Origin: Bacteroidota bacterium
Lineage (GTDB): Bacteria > Bacteroidota > JABWAT01
Direction: 5' to 3'
NCBI GenBank assembly: GCA_020161835.1
Contig: JAIUNL010000008.1
Span: 20,552 to 84,551, forward strand
DNA: 64,000 nt
Positions 62,101-64,000 of the stretch are shown one piece after another (position 1 is the first letter of the stretch; every line of letters begins with the position of its first letter). Both the position numbers and the translations under genes were made by a program. The notes below the pieces were generated by a model. The model made no database searches and was not told where the DNA came from. It was given only the letters and a program-made list of their open reading frames with translations.

Positions 62101-63045
62101 ATGAATAAAATCATGATTGTAGATCCAGATAGTGTTTCACTGAAACAATTGAATATGCAGCTCACAGCCGGTGGCTTTGAAACCATGATTTTTGACCGGC
62201 CGGCTGATGCCCTGGCCGCAGCAGAGGTTTTCAGGCCCGAACTTATCATTTCAGAAATTAACATTCCTGAAATGAATGGCTTTGCATTTCTATCTGAAGT
62301 CAGGAAAATTGAACGGATGGTTCGGATTCCTTTTATCTTTCTGAGTTATCAGGCTGATACCCAGACTAAAATAAAGGCTTTTGAATCAACTGCCGATGAA
62401 TTCATTGCCAAACCGTACGAGTTTAAAGATCTGCTTGTGAGACTGAATCTCCAGATAAAACTCAGAAAAGACCCATACTACAACCCTGAAACAAATACCA
62501 GTGGGGACCTGAGAAGCAACCCGCTCAGATTGATATTTGACAACATCCGGATGAAAAAACAAAGTGGAATTCTTCGTGTTGTACATTGGGGAGAAACATC
62601 TTTTGTTGGGTTCAAGGATGGCGAAATCGTTTATGCCAAATCAATTAACCGGATAGGGAAGCAGGCTATTTTCTATTTGTTCACCCTTCAGACAGGAAAA
62701 TTTAAATTTGATGAAGGTGAAAAAATTCCAAACCGGAATGTGCTTGATTCATACGGACCTTTGATGGTTCTTGCTGAGAAGATTTCAGATGTCGCCGGCA
62801 AAATTCTTCCAAGATACACGGGAACCAGCCGGATCATCTACGTAGAGCCGGCACTCATTCTTCAACTGGGTGGTTCTACAGATATTAAAGACTCAAATCT
62901 TGCAAAACTATTTGAAACGTGCCAATCCCTTCAGAAAGTAATTAACTATACAGAATATGGTGTTTTGGAAGTTCTTAAACTTTTGCAGCAATATCTTTCA
63001 GACAAAAGACTGATAATAGAAAACACCTCTGATTTTGTTAGTTAA
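62101..63045 (+). CDS. Pseudo-receiver/DUF4388 (PATAN) protein
   Basis: In this 314-aa protein, residues 1-120 are a receiver fold with the usual acidic pair (VDPDS) and Lys (FIAKPYEF), but the acceptor position is Glu52 (IISEINIPEMNG). Residues about 135-235 match DUF4388/PATAN (LRLIFDNIRMKKQSGILRV, VGFKDGEIVYAKS, GKFKFDEGEKIP), a domain often found in signalling and gliding/polarity proteins. It follows the NtrC-type gene by 23 bp, so it may act with it. The C-terminal about 70 residues are helical. Confidence 0.85.
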   Translation: MNKIMIVDPDSVSLKQLNMQLTAGGFETMIFDRPADALAAAEVFRPELIISEINIPEMNGFAFLSEVRKIERMVRIPFIFLSYQADTQTKIKAFESTADEFIAKPYEFKDLLVRLNLQIKLRKDPYYNPETNTSGDLRSNPLRLIFDNIRMKKQSGILRVVHWGETSFVGFKDGEIVYAKSINRIGKQAIFYLFTLQTGKFKFDEGEKIPNRNVLDSYGPLMVLAEKISDVAGKILPRYTGTSRIIYVEPALILQLGGSTDIKDSNLAKLFETCQSLQKVINYTEYGVLEVLKLLQQYLSDKRLIIENTSDFVS

Positions 63046-63083
63046 AATTGCACTATTTTTTTTAATTATTGCTCAAAATGGAC

Positions 63084-63114
63084 TTGCGCACGTAAAATCT
63101 TTGCCGTATCTTTG
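63084..63114 (+). promoter_or_regulatory. Bacteroidota-type promoter for tRNA cluster
   Basis: TTG (63084-63086), a 20-bp spacer and TATCTTTG (63107-63114) match the Bacteroidota TTG...TAnnTTTG promoter. The predicted start lies a few bases before tRNA-Gly. Confidence 0.7.
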
Positions 63115-63132
63115 TACCACTTTAAAACACAA

Positions 63133-63205
63133 GCGGGAATAGCTCAGTTGGTAGAGCGCAACCTTGCCAAGGTTGATGTCGCGAGTTCGAGTCTCGTTTC
63201 CCGCT
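63133..63205 (+). tRNA. tRNA-Gly (anticodon GCC)
   Basis: 73 bases. The acceptor stem is GCGGGAA/TTCCCGC, the D-loop reads AGCTCAGTTGGTAGAGC, the anticodon stem is CAACC/GGTTG with loop TTGCCAA, and the T-arm has GTTCGAGTC. CCA is not encoded. Confidence 0.97.
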
Positions 63206-63207
63206 CT

Positions 63208-63235
63208 AAAAAAATCCCGGTTGGTCGGGATTTTT
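63208..63235 (+). terminator. Intrinsic terminator after tRNA-Gly
   Basis: The stem AAAAATCCCG / CGGGATTTTT (63210-63219 with 63226-63235) with a 6-nt loop directly follows tRNA-Gly, so part of the transcription may stop before tRNA-Cys. Confidence 0.8.
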
Positions 63236-63261
63236 CGTTTAGAAAATGTTCTTTATAGTCC

Positions 63262-63334
63262 GGCGACGTACCCAAGTGGCTAAGGGAGAAGTCTGCAAAA
63301 CTTTCATTCGGCGGTTCGAATCCGCCCGTCGCCT
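63262..63334 (+). tRNA. tRNA-Cys (anticodon GCA)
   Basis: 73 bases. The acceptor stem is GGCGACG/CGTCGCC with discriminator T; the anticodon loop is CTGCAAA; the T-arm is GCGGTTCGAATCCGC. CCA is not encoded. Confidence 0.96.
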
Positions 63335-63354
63335 CTTTGCCTTTGTATTGTGTC

Positions 63355-63440
63355 GCCGAGATGTTGGAATAGGTAGACAAGAGGGACTTAAAATCCCTTG
63401 GCTGCTAACAGCCGTGCGGGTTCGATTCCCGCTCTCGGTA
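63355..63440 (+). tRNA. tRNA-Leu (anticodon TAA)
   Basis: 86 bases with the long variable arm of class II tRNAs (TGGCTGCTAACAGCCGT). The acceptor stem is GCCGAGA/TCTCGGT with a terminal G-T pair; the anticodon loop is CTTAAAA. CCA is not encoded. Confidence 0.96.
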
Positions 63441-63544
63441 CATAACCTTAATCAGCGGTCGTGGTTCTTAAGCTCTTCTGATTCACCACGCCGTGTTGTT
63501 ATTCTAAAGAAATCAGTATCTGTCATTTGAAATGAAATAGCATT

Positions 63545-63618
<74 letters not shown>

Positions 63619-63649
63619 CTGCTACTTTTAACTTTCGCAGGACCCTGTC

Positions 63650-64000
63650 GTGGACAAAATCCGTATAACGTTGCCGGATCAATCGGTACGTGACTATCCA
63701 ATCGGTACAACCGGTCTGGAAATCGCAACCTCCATTTCCCGTTCACTGGAAAAGGATTCTCTTGCTATTGCTGTAAACGGCAAAGTAAAAGATATCAATC
63801 TGCCTCTGAATCAGGATGCCCATATTCGTATCATTACCTTCGATTCTGATGAAGGAAAAGATATTTACTGGCACTCCAGTTCACATATTATGGCGCAGGC
63901 AATCGAAGAATTGTTCCCTGGAACCAAGTTTGGTGCCGGTCCTTCCATTGAAAATGGCTTTTACTACGATATCGATTCTCCCCATTCTTTCACTCCTGAA
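63650..64000 (+). CDS. thrS: Threonyl-tRNA synthetase, N-terminal part (runs off the window)
   Basis: 117 codons are present from a GTG at 63650 preceded by CAGGA, and the frame is open to the window end. The first about 65 residues are the TGS domain (KIRITLPDQSVRDYPIGTTG). The editing-domain start follows (YWHSSSHIMAQAIEELFPGTKFGAGPS), with the HSSSH zinc/editing motif and IENGFYYDID typical of ThrRS. The catalytic core lies beyond the window. The gene starts 31 nt after tRNA-Val and is probably read from the same promoter region. Confidence 0.95.
   Translation, partial: MDKIRITLPDQSVRDYPIGTTGLEIATSISRSLEKDSLAIAVNGKVKDINLPLNQDAHIRIITFDSDEGKDIYWHSSSHIMAQAIEELFPGTKFGAGPSIENGFYYDIDSPHSFTPE

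Noticed and set aside
63144..63530. Open reading frames on both strands across the tRNA cluster
   Set aside because: They overlap well-folded tRNA-Gly, -Cys and -Leu genes and resemble no protein family; shadows of tRNA sequence.

Overview
The window looks like chromosome of a Gram-negative bacterium from the FCB superphylum, most likely the Bacteroidota/Chlorobiota-Ignavibacteria side. Evidence: several secreted proteins end in a Por/type IX secretion C-terminal domain (NYPNPFNPxT followed by a FlgD-like beta fold); there is a DUF4296 lipoprotein, a DUF3127 protein and futalosine-pathway menaquinone genes; and Bacteroidota-type promoters (TTG-N20-TAnnTTTG) lie before the tRNA cluster and probably before prfC and the phosphatase gene. 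Unlike most Bacteroidia, many genes have good Shine-Dalgarno sequences (AGGA/GGAGG), which fits an early branch such as Ignavibacteria. The taxon is an inference.

Layout. 1-6450: repeat-rich edge, then minus-strand genes for a DppB-like permease, an SH3-like secreted protein, a solute-binding-like protein and a 789-aa lipoprotein of unknown function. 6763-22925: a plus-strand carbohydrate locus with a LacI regulator (20-bp palindromic operator at its start), a GH94 phosphorylase, a small membrane ORF, a GH2 enzyme, two GH144-like enzymes, a sugar ABC importer without its ATPase, and a 1156-aa six-hairpin glycosidase-like protein. The gene content fits export of glycanases, uptake of oligosaccharides and internal phosphorolysis; beta-1,2-glucan is the best substrate guess. 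22985-24306: an intact IS3-family insertion sequence. 24503-28209: a beta-helix protein and a secreted protein with five 77-residue repeats. 28436-33496: YbjQ, a lipoprotein, a PafA-like phosphatase, a coiled-coil membrane protein and acetyl-CoA synthetase.

33589-40583 (minus strand): a cytochrome c lipoprotein/YceI/YceI/beta-barrel operon, penicillin-binding protein 1C, mqnC and a diguanylate cyclase. 40842-47434 (plus): two histidine-kinase proteins, a UbiA/MqnP prenyltransferase and a RecQ-like helicase. 47424-52581 (minus): a DUF4296 lipoprotein and a two-gene operon for a cohesin-bearing surface protein and a dockerin-bearing metalloprotease. 53044-55255 (plus): DUF3127 protein and prfC. 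55256-59016 (minus): copper module with CopA, CopZ, an HMA-AraC regulator and an EamA protein. 59270-63045 (plus): PASTA protein, rpe, an NtrC-type regulator and a pseudo-receiver/DUF4388 protein. 63133-63618: tRNA-Gly, -Cys, -Leu and -Val, followed by the 5' part of thrS.

Intergenic DNA is unusual. At least eleven gaps carry degenerate arrays with a 7-bp period (mostly TTACCAC/GTGGTAA type). Several also carry hairpins with a shared core related to CACTTCGACTCCGCTCAGTG but different outer stems. Both repeat types abut or supply stop codons of neighbouring genes.
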